Assembly (NCBI RefSeq): GCF_003363015.1
Contig: NZ_QRAP01000002.1
Span: forward strand, 62,001 to 126,000
Direction of reading: 5' to 3'
Source: Enterobacillus tribolii
Lineage (GTDB): Bacteria; Pseudomonadota; Gammaproteobacteria; Enterobacterales; Enterobacteriaceae
DNA length: 64,000 nucleotides
The position numbers and the translations under genes are program-made. Positions 40,417 through 51,002 of the stretch are shown here, one piece after another (the stretch's first letter is position 1; each line of letters starts with the position of its first letter). A model generated the notes under the pieces. The model worked only from the letters and a program-made list of their open reading frames with translations, did not search any database and was not told the DNA's origin.

Positions 40417-42876
40417 ATGTCACAAGATCCTTTTCTGGAGCGCGAGGCGGAAAAGTATGCCTCTCCCATCCCAAGCCGGGAATTCATTCTGTCTCTTCTG
40501 GCACAGCGTAAAACCCCTGCCAGCCGGGAAGAGTTGGCCGCAGAGCTGAATCTGACCAGCGAAGAGGACCTGGAAGCCTTACGCCGCCGTTTACGGGCGA
40601 TGGAGCGTGACGGGCAACTGGTCTTTACCCGCCGGCAGTGTTACGCCCTGCCGGAGCGCCTGGACATGGTGAAAGGCACCGTTATCGGCCATCGCGACGG
40701 CTATGGCTTCCTGCGCGTTGAAGGCAGCAAAGACGACATTTACCTTTCCGCAGAGCAGATGAAACAGTGCATCCATGGCGATGTGGTGCTGGCTCAGCCG
40801 CTGGGCGAAGATCGCCGCGGGCGGCGTGAGGCGCGCATCGTACGCGTGCTGGTGCCGCGTACCGGGCAAATCGTCGGTCGCTATTTCACCGAGGCGGGAA
40901 TGGGCTTCGTGGTGCCGGATGACAGCCGGCTGAGCTTCGATATTTTGATTCCGCCTGAGTTCATCGCGGGTGCGCGTATGGGCTACGTGGTGGTGGTGGA
41001 GCTGACCCAGCGCGCCACCCGCCGCACCAAAGCAATCGGTAAGATCGTTGAAGTGCTGGGCGATAACATGGGTACCGGCATGGCGGTGGATATCGCTCTG
41101 CGTACGCATGAAATTCCCCATACCTGGCCGCCGCAGGTCGAGAAGCAGGTCGCCGGCCTGAAAGAGCAGGTGCCGGAAGCGGCGAAAAAGGGCCGTGTGG
41201 ATCTGCGTGAACTGCCGTTGGTGACCATTGACGGCGAGGACGCCCGTGACTTCGACGATGCGGTCTACTGCGAGAAGAAGCGCGGCGGCGGCTGGCGGCT
41301 GTGGGTGGCGATCGCCGACGTGAGTTACTACGTTCGTCCCGGCACCGCGTTGGATGCAGAAGCGCGCAGCCGAGGAAACTCGGTGTATTTCCCTTCCCAG
41401 GTGGTGCCGATGCTGCCTGAGGTGCTGTCCAACGGGCTGTGCTCGCTGAACCCGCAGGTTGATCGCCTGTGCATGGTGTGCGAAATGACGATTTCCGCTC
41501 AGGGCCGGCTCTCGACCTATAAATTCTATGAAGCGGTGATGAGCTCGCATGCGCGCATGACCTACACCAAGGTGGCCCATATTCTGGACGGCGATGCGGA
41601 ACTGCGCGAGCAATATCAGGCGCTGGTGAAGCCGCTGGAAGAACTGCACAGCCTGTATAAGGTGCTGGATCACGCCCGTGAAATCCGCGGCGGTATTGGT
41701 TTTGAAACCGAAGAAGCTAAATTTATTTTTAACGCCGAACGCCGGATCGAACGCATTGAACCGACGGTGCGTAACGATGCGCACAAGCTGATCGAAGAGT
41801 GCATGATTCTGGCTAACATCGCCGCCGCGCGCTTTGTGGAGAAGAATCAGGAGCCGGCGCTGTACCGGGTGCATGACGGCCCCAGCGAGGATCGTCTGAC
41901 GGCGCTGCGCAGCGTGCTGGCCGAACTGGGGCTGACCCTGGGCGGAGGAACGAAACCGGCACCGAAAGATTATGCGGAGCTGATGGATCAGGTGGCGGAT
42001 CGTCCCGACCATGAAATGCTGCAAACCATGCTGCTGCGTTCGATGAAGCAAGCGGTGTACGATCCGGAAAACCGCGGCCACTTCGGGCTGGCGCTGACGG
42101 CCTATGCGCATTTCACCTCGCCGATCCGTCGTTATCCGGACCTGACGTTGCACCGTGCTATCAAATATCTGTTAGCCAGGCAGCACGGTGCGTCGCAGGA
42201 CAAGTTGACCAAAACGGGCGGGTGGCATTATCACGAAGAAGATATGCTGCAACTGGGCGAACACTGTTCCATGACGGAGCGTCGCGCCGATGAAGCGACC
42301 CGCGACGTGGCGGACTGGTTGAAGTGCGATTTCATGCAGGATCAGGTCGGTCAGACCTTTAGCGGCGTGATTTCCAGCGTGACGGGATTCGGTTTCTTCG
42401 TCAGGCTGGACGATCTGTTTATCGATGGCCTGGTGCACGTTTCCGCTCTGGACAACGACTATTACCGCTTTGATAACGTAGGGCAACGCCTGGTCGGTGA
42501 GTCTTCCGGGCAGATGTATCGCCTGGGCGATAAGGTTCAGATCCGTGTGGATGCGGTGCATATGGATGAGCGGAAGATTGATTTCGCCCTGATTTCCAGC
42601 GAGAGAACGCCGCGCGGCGAGGGCAAGACGGCGCGTACCAAGGCGAAACGCGCATCGGGCGACGCACCGGTAAATGCACGCGGTAAACCGCGTGGCGGCA
42701 AGAAGCCCGCCAACTTTGAGCCGGACAGCGCTTTCCGTAAGGACAAGAAAGAAAAGTCAGGCAAAAAAGTAAAGGCGAAAGAGAAAAGCAAAGTAAAAAA
42801 GGCGTCGGCGAAAACTAAAAAAATCGCTGCCGCCACCAAGGCAAAGCGGGCTGCCAAGAAGAAAAGCGCAGAGTAA
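40417..42876 (+). CDS. rnr: Ribonuclease R
   Basis: 3'-5' exoribonuclease able to unwind structured RNA; also matures SsrA. At 819 residues it has an N-terminal winged-helix/cold-shock region, the RNB catalytic domain with [13 protein letters not shown] near residue 270, an S1 domain (about 640-725) and a highly basic Lys/Ala-rich tail (about 730-819), which in E. coli aids duplex unwinding. The ATG at 40417 follows CGGAGGAA and gives [10 protein letters not shown]; an upstream start would extend the protein by 17 residues without support. Confidence 0.97.
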   Translation: MSQDPFLEREAEKYASPIPSREFILSLLAQRKTPASREELAAELNLTSEEDLEALRRRLRAMERDGQLVFTRRQCYALPERLDMVKGTVIGHRDGYGFLRVEGSKDDIYLSAEQMKQCIHGDVVLAQPLGEDRRGRREARIVRVLVPRTGQIVGRYFTEAGMGFVVPDDSRLSFDILIPPEFIAGARMGYVVVVELTQRATRRTKAIGKIVEVLGDNMGTGMAVDIALRTHEIPHTWPPQVEKQVAGLKEQVPEAAKKGRVDLRELPLVTIDGEDARDFDDAVYCEKKRGGGWRLWVAIADVSYYVRPGTALDAEARSRGNSVYFPSQVVPMLPEVLSNGLCSLNPQVDRLCMVCEMTISAQGRLSTYKFYEAVMSSHARMTYTKVAHILDGDAELREQYQALVKPLEELHSLYKVLDHAREIRGGIGFETEEAKFIFNAERRIERIEPTVRNDAHKLIEECMILANIAAARFVEKNQEPALYRVHDGPSEDRLTALRSVLAELGLTLGGGTKPAPKDYAELMDQVADRPDHEMLQTMLLRSMKQAVYDPENRGHFGLALTAYAHFTSPIRRYPDLTLHRAIKYLLARQHGASQDKLTKTGGWHYHEEDMLQLGEHCSMTERRADEATRDVADWLKCDFMQDQVGQTFSGVISSVTGFGFFVRLDDLFIDGLVHVSALDNDYYRFDNVGQRLVGESSGQMYRLGDKVQIRVDAVHMDERKIDFALISSERTPRGEGKTARTKAKRASGDAPVNARGKPRGGKKPANFEPDSAFRKDKKEKSGKKVKAKEKSKVKKASAKTKKIAAATKAKRAAKKKSAE

Positions 42877-42964
42877 AATCAGCGCTCATCATCAATCATG
42901 GGCGGCAATGGCCGCCCGTTAATTTTTTATTGTGCCGCCGTAAGACGGGGCGATATGCGGAACT

Positions 42965-43696
42965 ATGAGCGAAATAATTTACGGTATTCATGCGGTTAAG
43001 GCGTTGCTGGAGCGCGATCCTCAGCGCTTTCTTGAGGTTTTTATCCTGAAAGGGCGTGACGATCGCCGACTGCATCCGCTGATTGCGGAGCTGGAGCAGA
43101 TGGGGATCAAGATCCAGGTGGCAAACCGGCAGTGGTTGGACGAAAAAGTGGAAGGCGCGGTGCATCAGGGGATCGTGGCGCGGGTTAAACCCGGTCGCCA
43201 ATATCAGGAAAACGATCTGCCGGATCTGCTGGAAAACGTGGAGACGCCGTTCCTGCTAATCCTCGACGGCGTGACCGATCCGCATAATCTGGGCGCTTGC
43301 CTGCGCTGTGCAGACGCAGCCGGCGTACATGCGATCATTGTGCCGCGCGATCGTTCTGCGCAGTTGAACGCCACGGCGAAAAAGGTCGCCAGCGGCGCGG
43401 CGGAGACGGTTCCGTTGATCCGGGTAACGAATCTGGCGCGTACCATGCGCTTTTTGCAGGAGCAAAACATCTGGATTGTCGGCACCGCCGGCGAAGCCGA
43501 CCACAACCTGTATCAGAGCAAAATGACCGGGCCGATGGCGCTGGTGATGGGCGCAGAGGGTGAAGGTATGCGCCGCCTGACGCGTGAACATTGCGATGAG
43601 CTGATCAGCATTCCGATGGCGGGCAGCGTTTCTTCGCTGAATGTGTCGGTTGCCACCGGTATTTGTTTGTTTGAGGCCGTGCGCCAGCGCGGTTGA
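42965..43696 (+). CDS. rlmB: 23S rRNA Gm2251 2'-O-methyltransferase RlmB
   Basis: SPOUT-family methyltransferase, 243 residues. It has an N-terminal L30e-like RNA-binding domain (about 1-75) and the SpoU fold with [28 protein letters not shown] and the knot segment [18 protein letters not shown]. It follows rnr by 88 bases and is closed by a terminator. Confidence 0.97.
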   Translation: MSEIIYGIHAVKALLERDPQRFLEVFILKGRDDRRLHPLIAELEQMGIKIQVANRQWLDEKVEGAVHQGIVARVKPGRQYQENDLPDLLENVETPFLLILDGVTDPHNLGACLRCADAAGVHAIIVPRDRSAQLNATAKKVASGAAETVPLIRVTNLARTMRFLQEQNIWIVGTAGEADHNLYQSKMTGPMALVMGAEGEGMRRLTREHCDELISIPMAGSVSSLNVSVATGICLFEAVRQRG

Positions 43697-43715
43697 GTTC
43701 CCCTTCGCATTCCCC

Positions 43716-43738
43716 AGGGCGGGTTTCCGCCCTTTTTC
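43716..43738 (+). terminator. Terminator after rlmB
   Basis: AGGGCGG pairs with CCGCCCT around GTTT and runs into TTTTTC. Confidence 0.88.
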
Positions 43739-43820
43739 TTGCCTGCTTTCCCTTCTCCGGCAAAAGCGCCGTTAGCGGCCATAATAAAGTTGTCCGGAGG
43801 CAGAAGGAGGGAAAGCGATC

Positions 43821-45443
43821 ATGTCGTGGCAAACCCATACCGTATTCAATCAGCCCAAACCGTTAAGCAACAGCAATCTTTACCTTTCCGATACGGCGTT
43901 GCAGGAGGCCGTAGCGCGCGAGGGGGCCGGCTGGGATCATGCGCTGTTAACCGCCATCGGCCTTCAGCTAGGTTCGGCAGAGTCGCTGGAGCTGGGGCGG
44001 ATGGCGAATCTGAATCCTCCGGAGCTGCTGCGCTATGACGCCTGCGGCAACCGGATTGACGAGGTTCGCTTTCATCCCGCCTGGCACATGCTGATGCAGG
44101 GGCTGGCGGAAAACCGCGTGCATAATCTTCCCTGGCAGGAAAGCGCGCCTGTCGGCGCTGTTGTTGCACGTGCCGCCCGTTTTTTGCTGCATGCGCAGGT
44201 TGAGGCCGGCACATTGTGCCCGATCACCATGACGGCCGGGGCGATTCCGTTACTGCGTAACATGCTGCCTGCCGCCATGAAGGATTGGCTGCCGCTTTTG
44301 CTTTCCGATCGCTACGATGCGCGCGGGCTTCCGGCAGAGCAGAAGCGCGGATTATTGATCGGCATGGGAATGACGGAAAAGCAAGGGGGGTCTGACGTGC
44401 TGAGCAACACCACCCGCGCCGTACCGCTGGGCAACGATGGGGCGTACCGTATTACCGGTCATAAGTGGTTTTTCTCCGTACCGCAGAGTGACGCACACCT
44501 GGTACTGGCGCAGGCGGAAGGCGGGATATCCTGTTTTTTGCTGCCACGGCTCCTGCCGGACGGCACTCACAACGCGGTACATATCGAGCGCCTGAAAGAC
44601 AAAGTGGGTAACCGCTCTAACGCCAGCGCGGAAGTGGAGTTTCACGACGCGACGGGCTGGCTGTTGGGCGAGGAAGGGGAGGGTGTCCGCCTGATTCTGC
44701 AGATGGGCGGTGCGACACGTTTTGACTGCGCGCTGGGCAGCCACGCCCTGATGCGGCGTGCGTTTACGGTGGCGTTGTACCATGCGCTGCAGCGCAGAAC
44801 CTTCGGTAAAGTGCTGGCCGAACAGCCTTTGATGCGTCAGGTGTTGTGCAATATGGCGTTGGTGCTGGAGGGGCAGACGGCGCTGCTGTTTCGTCTGGCG
44901 CACGCCTGGGAAGAAAAAAACGATCCGTTGGCGCCGGCATTCTGCCGGCTGATGACGCCGGCGGCGAAGTTTGTCATCTGCAAGCGGGGAACACCGTTCG
45001 TGGCGGAAGCCATGGAGGCGCTCGGCGGCATGGGGTATTGCGAAGAATCGGAGCTGGCGCGTATCTATCGGGAAACCCCGGTTAACAGCATCTGGGAGGG
45101 CTCCGGCAACATTATGTGCCTGGACGTGCTGCGGGTACTGCACAAGGTGCCGGACGTTGCGGAGATGCTGACCCAGGAAGTGCAGAAGGTGAAGGGGCAA
45201 AACCGCCACTTTGACCGGCTGTGGCGGCAGCTTCAGCCTCATCTGCGCACGGCGGGGCCGGAGTCCGGCCGGGATATTGCGACGGCGCTGGTAAAAATAG
45301 TCAGCGCCGTCCAGATATTGCAGTATGCGCCGGAGAGTATCGCCGGCGCCTGGTGCCGCGCAGAACTGGATAACCGGGGAAATGCCCGGATACCGGAGAA
45401 AACATGTATGGCGCTTTTACTGCGCGCCGCAGGACGGGAATAG
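43821..45443 (+). CDS. aidB: Acyl-CoA dehydrogenase-like protein AidB
   Basis: FAD-binding protein of the acyl-CoA dehydrogenase family, induced by alkylation damage in E. coli (Ada regulon) and able to bind DNA; 540 residues (E. coli 541). It shows the MGMTEKQGGSDVLSNTT flavin segment, the C-terminal EALGGMGYCEESELARIYRE motif and a basic C-terminal region. AGGAGG lies upstream. In E. coli yjfI-yjfM and yjfC lie between rlmB and aidB; they are absent here. Confidence 0.94.
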   Translation: MSWQTHTVFNQPKPLSNSNLYLSDTALQEAVAREGAGWDHALLTAIGLQLGSAESLELGRMANLNPPELLRYDACGNRIDEVRFHPAWHMLMQGLAENRVHNLPWQESAPVGAVVARAARFLLHAQVEAGTLCPITMTAGAIPLLRNMLPAAMKDWLPLLLSDRYDARGLPAEQKRGLLIGMGMTEKQGGSDVLSNTTRAVPLGNDGAYRITGHKWFFSVPQSDAHLVLAQAEGGISCFLLPRLLPDGTHNAVHIERLKDKVGNRSNASAEVEFHDATGWLLGEEGEGVRLILQMGGATRFDCALGSHALMRRAFTVALYHALQRRTFGKVLAEQPLMRQVLCNMALVLEGQTALLFRLAHAWEEKNDPLAPAFCRLMTPAAKFVICKRGTPFVAEAMEALGGMGYCEESELARIYRETPVNSIWEGSGNIMCLDVLRVLHKVPDVAEMLTQEVQKVKGQNRHFDRLWRQLQPHLRTAGPESGRDIATALVKIVSAVQILQYAPESIAGAWCRAELDNRGNARIPEKTCMALLLRAAGRE

Positions 45444-45457
45444 CTCGGCTATTCCCG
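45434..45457. terminator. Hairpin at the aidB stop codon
   Basis: CGGGAATAG pairs perfectly with CTATTCCCG around a 5-base loop; the first arm contains the aidB stop TAG. No T-tract follows on either strand, so it may only block the converging polymerases or stabilise ends. Confidence 0.45.
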
Positions 45458-45467
45458 CGTCAGGGCA

Positions 45468-45779
45468 TTATTTGTACAGGATCGCCTGGGTATACCAGCG
45501 CCCCGGCATCACGGTTTCATCCACCATGATGACGTAGTAGTAGCTCGCGCCAGACGCATCGGCCCGCTTCTGAATCACTTCCGCCGCGTTCATCGGGCTG
45601 CCGTAAACCGTTGCGCTGATGGTGCCCATGCGCGTCAGTCCTTCGGTCTGGTTACGCCGGATTTCCTGGGCATGCCCCGCCGTTGCCGCCGGCGGTGGTT
45701 CCGGGGTTCCCTGCATAACGCTGCAGGCCGTGAGGGAAAGGCTCAAAAGTAATGCGGGGACAAGAAGTATTTTTTTCAT
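45468..45779 (-). CDS. bsmA: Biofilm/stress lipoprotein BsmA (YjfO, DUF1471)
   Basis: A 103-residue lipoprotein with a signal peptide ending SLTAC (C19). The mature part is a YhcN/BhsA-like (DUF1471) domain with the pattern GTISATVYGSP...ADASGASYYYVI...AILYK. E. coli BsmA affects biofilm and peroxide/acid stress. It converges on aidB and diverges from yjfP. Confidence 0.88.
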   Translation of the reverse strand: MKKILLVPALLLSLSLTACSVMQGTPEPPPAATAGHAQEIRRNQTEGLTRMGTISATVYGSPMNAAEVIQKRADASGASYYYVIMVDETVMPGRWYTQAILYK

Positions 45780-45931
45780 CTTGTTACCAGAGGTTATCGG
45801 GAAAAGTTATCGCTATCGTAACATGATTTTCACCGGGCGCGTCCGAACCGATAAGAAAAGGTTGTGTCCGGGAAATGGCGGACACATTATGGAACCGGAG
45901 ACGTGAACATAAAAGATTACGGGAGAATGAG

Positions 45932-46681
45932 ATGGTTGAAATGTTTGCCGAATATGCCGGTGGTATCCCCGTTTTGCATGCCGTACCCGCCGGGCAACGT
46001 GACGCCGTGTTGCCGACGGTATTTTTCCATCACGGTTTTCTGTCATCAAAAGAGATGTACTCTTATTTCGGTTACGTGCTGGCGGAGCGGGGATTGCGCG
46101 TGATTTTGCCCGAAGCGGATATGCACGGCGAACGTTTCAATGGCGATGAGTCATACCGGCTTACGCATTTCTGGGATATTTTGCGCCGCAACGTGGATGA
46201 ACTCCCGCAACTGGTTGAACACTACCGCAGCCGCGGGCTGATTGCGCCGGGGCGACTGGGTGTTGCCGGCGTCTCGCTGGGGGGGATGACCACGCTGGCG
46301 GCGAAAGCCCGTTATGACTGGATCGATGCAGCCGCGGCGCTGATGGGCTCAGGGTATTTCCTCTCTCTGGCCCACACATTATTTCCGCCTTTCCGGCCGG
46401 AGAGTGAAGAGGAAAAGCGTCGGTTTGCGCAAGATATCGCACCATTAGCGCAGTATGAGATTGGCCACCAGTTAGAAAAGGTGGCTGACCGCCCATTATT
46501 TCTCTGGCACGGTTTGGCTGACGACCTGGTGCCGGCCGCCGAAAGCGCCCGTCTGATGGCGGAATTGGGTGCCAGGGGGTTGCTGGAGAAGGTGGTATAC
46601 CGTACGGAGGCGGGGATCGCGCATAAAATCACCGTGAACGCGCAAGTGGAGTGCTGTCGTTTCTTTGAGGAATACCTGTGA
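45932..46681 (+). CDS. yjfP: Alpha/beta-hydrolase esterase YjfP
   Basis: A 249-residue alpha/beta-hydrolase. The nucleophile is Ser115 in GVSLGG, with an acid candidate in LWHGLADDLVP and a histidine in AGIAHKITV. E. coli YjfP acts as an esterase on short-chain esters; its natural substrate is not known to me. The ATG at 45932 behind GGGAGA gives MVEMFAEYAGGIPVLH, which aligns with the E. coli N-terminus; a 19-residue longer frame is less likely. In E. coli the ula ascorbate genes follow; they are absent here. Confidence 0.88.
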   Translation: MVEMFAEYAGGIPVLHAVPAGQRDAVLPTVFFHHGFLSSKEMYSYFGYVLAERGLRVILPEADMHGERFNGDESYRLTHFWDILRRNVDELPQLVEHYRSRGLIAPGRLGVAGVSLGGMTTLAAKARYDWIDAAAALMGSGYFLSLAHTLFPPFRPESEEEKRRFAQDIAPLAQYEIGHQLEKVADRPLFLWHGLADDLVPAAESARLMAELGARGLLEKVVYRTEAGIAHKITVNAQVECCRFFEEYL

Positions 46682-46689
46682 CGGACGAT

Positions 46690-46720
46690 AAAAAAACCGT
46701 ACACCGGGGTGGGTGTACGG
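46690..46720 (-). terminator. Terminator after yjfY
   Basis: On the minus strand CCGTACACC pairs with GGTGTACGG around a 6-base loop, then TTTTTTTATC. The stem lies only 16 bases beyond the yjfP stop and so can also stall that transcript. Confidence 0.8.
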
Positions 46721-46809
46721 GTAAAAGCCGTGTTTCTTCTGTTATTTTTATCTCCGGGCAGGTTCTCCGGATGTCTTACTGCATACGGGTATAGCGTGTG
46801 GCGCGGGAG

Positions 46810-47088
46810 CTAATTGCGGTACAACGCGGCGCTGACGTGCAGCAGCCCGTTGCCCTCCGGCTCGTACATCTTAATAATCTGGAAGTGGCGCGCGCCTCTT
46901 GCGTCGGCCATCTGCCTGATTTCCGGCAGCGCCTCGCTGACGGAGGTCACGTTGTGGTCCACCGTAACGACGGCAAATTCGCCGGAAGCCAGATTGGCAG
47001 CCTGTCTGGCGGTGATTTCAGTCGCGGCGAATGTTTGTGTGGCGGCAAAAAGCGTAAATGTCGTCACGAGGGCAGTCAGCCTTTTCAT
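46810..47088 (-). CDS. yjfY: Periplasmic DUF1471 protein, YjfY-like
   Basis: A 92-residue secreted protein. The signal peptide (MKRLTALVTTFTLFAATQTFA, about 1-21) is cleaved before a BhsA/McbA-like DUF1471 domain ending EGNGLLHVSAALYRN. The ending and the adjacent position to rpsF match E. coli YjfY better than YjfN. The ATG at 47088 is chosen because it begins the signal peptide; a longer open frame upstream lacks support. Stress-related role is inferred from the family only. Confidence 0.82.
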   Translation of the reverse strand: MKRLTALVTTFTLFAATQTFAATEITARQAANLASGEFAVVTVDHNVTSVSEALPEIRQMADARGARHFQIIKMYEPEGNGLLHVSAALYRN

Positions 47089-47375
47089 ATAGACTCCTCG
47101 GGATTGTATCTTATTGATGCAGGTGATTTTTAACCGGTGGCGTGTGATGACGTACCGTGAATGGTGCCAGTCTAGCGATTTGGCGCCGCTTTGATAGCAA
47201 GTATTTGTGATGCTTTCATTCAGCAATTTTGATTATAGTTTTATCCGCCCCCGTCTGCTTGGCAATCGATGCCCATCACGATTATTTTCCCCGTATTCAG
47301 GTTTACCTTGAGATCCCCACACGCTCCGAGTACAATTGCGCGTCATTTTTCAGCCGCACACAAATAACGTTCCTT

Positions 47376-47410
47376 GCCTTCGTGGGCTGCGGCTGACCCC
47401 GACAGAAGGC
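47376..47410 (+). ncRNA. S6:S18 ribosomal leader motif
   Basis: A hairpin 25 bases ahead of rpsF: outer stem GCCTTC (47376-47381) with GAAGGC (47405-47410), an inner GUGGG / CCCC part with a bulged CCG, and a loop GCTGCGGCTGA. The bulged CCG resembles 16S h22, through which the S6-S18 dimer represses its own operon. Position and features match the known S6:S18 element in bacteria. Confidence 0.68.
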
Positions 47411-47413
47411 TGA

Positions 47414-47830
<417 letters not shown>

Positions 47831-47838
47831 TTGACGCG

Positions 47839-48388
<550 letters not shown>

Positions 48389-48426
48389 TCGGCTGACGTC
48401 ATTAACGACTTTAAGAGGATAAGGTA

Positions 48427-48876
48427 ATGCAAGTTATTCTGCTTGATAAAGTAGCAAACCTGGGCAGCCTGGGCGATCAGGTAAACGTAAAATCGGGTTA
48501 TGCCCGTAACTATTTGGTTCCGCAGGGCAAAGCTGTGCCGGCAACCAAAAAGAACGTTGAATACTTCGAAGCCCGTCGTGCTGAACTGGAAGCCAAACTG
48601 GCTGAGGTTCTGGCCGCTGCTGAAGCGCGTGCTGCGAAAATTAACGAACTGGGTACTGTTACCCTCGCATCCAAAGCGGGTGATGAAGGTAAACTGTTCG
48701 GTTCTATCGGCACCCGCGACATCGCCGACGCTGTTACTGCAGCTGGCGTTGAAGTGGCAAAAAGCGAAGTTCGTTTGCCGAACGGCGTTCTGCGTACCCT
48801 GGGTGATCACGAAGTTCACTTCCAGGTTCACAGCGACGTGTTCGCTCAGCTGAACATTGTTGTTGTTGCTGAGTAA
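48427..48876 (+). CDS. rplI: 50S ribosomal protein bL9
   Basis: A 149-residue elongated protein: N-terminal domain with the signature [18 protein letters not shown], a long connecting helix and a C-terminal domain. It follows rpsR by 38 bases and ends the operon before a strong terminator. Confidence 0.98.
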   Translation: MQVILLDKVANLGSLGDQVNVKSGYARNYLVPQGKAVPATKKNVEYFEARRAELEAKLAEVLAAAEARAAKINELGTVTLASKAGDEGKLFGSIGTRDIADAVTAAGVEVAKSEVRLPNGVLRTLGDHEVHFQVHSDVFAQLNIVVVAE

Positions 48877-48915
48877 TAGCCCGGGTAATTTTTTACTCTG
48901 AGCTATGCAGTGAAG

Positions 48916-48938
48916 CGCCGGCCCTGGGCCGGCGTTTT
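48916..48938 (+). terminator. Terminator of the rpsF operon
   Basis: CGCCGGCCC pairs with GGGCCGGCG and is followed by TTTTGC. Confidence 0.88.
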
Positions 48939-49019
48939 GCTTTCTGTTGTGCGGATAACCGGCCTGTTCCGCCGATAAAAGGTATACACTGAGGTTTTTC
49001 ACCATTGCGGAAGCGAATG

Positions 49020-49391
49020 ATGACAAACCTGATTCAACTGGCCCGGGTCTACGATGTTCATGCGCCTTTTCCTCCGAATACTTTCCTGACTGATCGCCTC
49101 TGGCCGCGCGGCATTTCCAAAGAGCGCCTGTCCGGCGCAGAGTGGCTGAAAAACGTGGCGCCCAGCGATACGTTGCGCCGGGCGTTCCATGCGGGAATGG
49201 ATTCATGGGCGCAGTTCATTGCGCGTTATCGGGCGGAGCTGGACGCCAACGAGGCCGCCTGGCGCGGCTTACTGGACATTCTGCGTAGCGGCGGGAGCAT
49301 TACGCTGCTGTATGGCAGTAAAGATACCCGGCATAATCAGGCCGTTGTACTGCGGGACTATCTGACGGAGAAGCTTGCGGCGAAGCGTTAG
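49020..49391 (+). CDS. DUF488 family protein (YeaO-like)
   Basis: A 123-residue protein with the family signature DRLWPRGISKERL near residue 25-37 and the C-terminal LLYGSKDTRHNQAVVLRDYL. The biochemical function of DUF488 is not established. I prefer the second of two adjacent ATGs (49020 rather than 49017) because GGAAG is then six bases away. E. coli has other genes (yjfZ, ytfA) at this place, so this is a lineage-specific neighbour. Its stop overlaps the end of ytfB tail-to-tail by 4 bases. Confidence 0.85.
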   Translation: MTNLIQLARVYDVHAPFPPNTFLTDRLWPRGISKERLSGAEWLKNVAPSDTLRRAFHAGMDSWAQFIARYRAELDANEAAWRGLLDILRSGGSITLLYGSKDTRHNQAVVLRDYLTEKLAAKR

Positions 49392-50092
49392 CGGATACGC
49401 AGGAAGTTGCCGTCGGGCTGGCGGCGGAAATAGATGTGCTCGTTATCAGTCGTCTCAAGCTCCAGCGCGGTGACCTGCCCCTGCGAGTTATGTTGCACCC
49501 TGACTTCCTGCCCGGCCTTCAGCTTGCTGAGCGGCTTGTCGTCACCTTCAGCCTGAGCAAGGGCGAAAACGTCGTTGATGTCCAACCGGTTGGCCCGAAA
49601 CAGCTGCGCCAGCGTTTGGCCCGGTTTTATGTGGTATGCCTGCCAACTGGTGCGCTGCTGCCGTAAGAGCGCCGGAACAGTGGTGTCCTCCAGCGTGGCG
49701 TGCGTAATACTCAGGGGGCCGTCGATATCATCGGGGCCGTAGCGCCCGTTTTTGGTATCAGAATAGGGCCACAGCAGCGCCAGCAACAGAACGGTGCCGG
49801 CAATGAGCACCCAGCGGCGGTGAAAATAGGGAAGCGGCTCCATCCACGTAAAGGTGTCCGGCATATGCCAGATGTGGATTAGCGACTGTTTTGCACGGGT
49901 AAGGGGGCCGGTTTCCAGCGTTTCCAGCTCTTCTGCCGTATCAGGCTGGGAAAGGGGCGGCTCATCAGCGTTATCTGCCGGTTCCTGCTCCGCTTCAGGC
50001 GGGACAATTCGCTGACGCAGATTAAGCCATGTATGCAATACAGGCTGATAGACCCGGGAACTTCTTCTTCTCCTGGGTGCAATTCTGCCCAT
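49388..50092 (-). CDS. ytfB: OapA-family cell-division-associated protein YtfB
   Basis: Single-pass membrane protein, 234 residues (E. coli 212). A cytoplasmic basic/acidic N-terminus is followed by the conserved block WHMPDTFTWMEPLPYFHRRW, one membrane helix (about 95-112), a spacer, and a C-terminal OapA/LysM-like domain (YHIKPGQTLAQLFRANRLD...RRQPDGNFLRIR). E. coli YtfB is tied to cell division and glycan binding. The ATG at 50092 is preceded by GAGAGGGG; an upstream in-frame extension of 57 residues is not conserved. Confidence 0.88.
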   Translation of the reverse strand: MGRIAPRRRRSSRVYQPVLHTWLNLRQRIVPPEAEQEPADNADEPPLSQPDTAEELETLETGPLTRAKQSLIHIWHMPDTFTWMEPLPYFHRRWVLIAGTVLLLALLWPYSDTKNGRYGPDDIDGPLSITHATLEDTTVPALLRQQRTSWQAYHIKPGQTLAQLFRANRLDINDVFALAQAEGDDKPLSKLKAGQEVRVQHNSQGQVTALELETTDNEHIYFRRQPDGNFLRIR

Positions 50093-50343
50093 AGTAACCC
50101 CTCTCAATACGGCGAATATGATTAGCTTATTAAAAAAAACGGCGGCCGGACAGCTTATTAATCTCAATTCTCTGTGAATAGTGGCTTCGCCGTTCAGTTT
50201 ATCGCCGTTTGTAACCCGCTGATGACCGGGAGGTATTGTTTCCGTTTCCCCGGCAAAAGTCACTCTTCTTAATACAGGATTTTACCGTAAGGTTAGGCGC
50301 TGCTATGCTGCGTCTTCATTTTCAACGATCAGAAGGAAAAACC

Positions 50344-50964
50344 ATGTCTACCCCTTCTTTAGACACTACTGAAGCGCAGGCGAGTTACGGAATTGGCCTG
50401 CAGGTTGGCCAGCAACTGAAAGAGTCCGGACTGGAAGGTTTGCTGCCCGACGTTCTGGCTGCCGGTTTGCGCGACGCGTTGGAAGGGAATCCCCCGGCCG
50501 TTCCGGTCGAAGCCGTTCACCGTGCGCTGCGTGAAATCCACGAGCGTGCTGATGCCGTTCGTCAGGCGCGCCAGAAAGAGATGGCGGCCGCAGGCCAGAC
50601 GTTCCTGGAAGAGAACGCCCGTCATGACGACGTAACGGTAACGGAATCCGGCCTGCAGTTCCGGGTTCTGCAGAAAGGGGAAGGTACGATCCCGGCTCGT
50701 CAGGATCATGTGCGCGTGCACTATACCGGGAAGCTGGTTGACGGCACGGTATTCGACAGCTCCGTAGAGCGCGGCCAGCCGGCTGAGTTTCCGGTCAGCG
50801 GCGTGATCCCCGGTTGGATTGAGGCGCTGACCCTGATGCCGGTCGGCTCCAAGTGGCAGCTCTATATTCCCTATAACCTGGCTTACGGGGAACGCGGCGC
50901 CGGTGCTTCTATCCCTCCGTACAGCACGTTGATTTTCGACGTGGAACTGCTGGAAATTCTGTAA
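50344..50964 (+). CDS. fklB: FKBP-type peptidyl-prolyl isomerase FklB (FKBP22)
   Basis: Dimeric proline isomerase, 206 residues. It has an N-terminal helical dimerisation domain (about 1-85) and a C-terminal FKBP domain with [18 protein letters not shown] and [18 protein letters not shown]. The ATG at 50344 behind AGAAGGAAAAACC gives [18 protein letters not shown], matching E. coli. Divergent from ytfB with about 250 bases between them. No cycA follows, unlike E. coli. Confidence 0.96.
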   Translation: MSTPSLDTTEAQASYGIGLQVGQQLKESGLEGLLPDVLAAGLRDALEGNPPAVPVEAVHRALREIHERADAVRQARQKEMAAAGQTFLEENARHDDVTVTESGLQFRVLQKGEGTIPARQDHVRVHYTGKLVDGTVFDSSVERGQPAEFPVSGVIPGWIEALTLMPVGSKWQLYIPYNLAYGERGAGASIPPYSTLIFDVELLEIL

Positions 50965-50971
50965 TTTCCGC

Positions 50972-50995
50972 TGACGACGCCGCTAGGCGTCGTCA
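50972..50995. terminator. Hairpin between fklB and ytfE
   Basis: TGACGACGCC-GCTA-GGCGTCGTCA is a perfect 10-pair stem between two converging genes; T-tracts are weak on both sides. Confidence 0.65.
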
Positions 50996-51002
50996 ACCCG
51001 CC

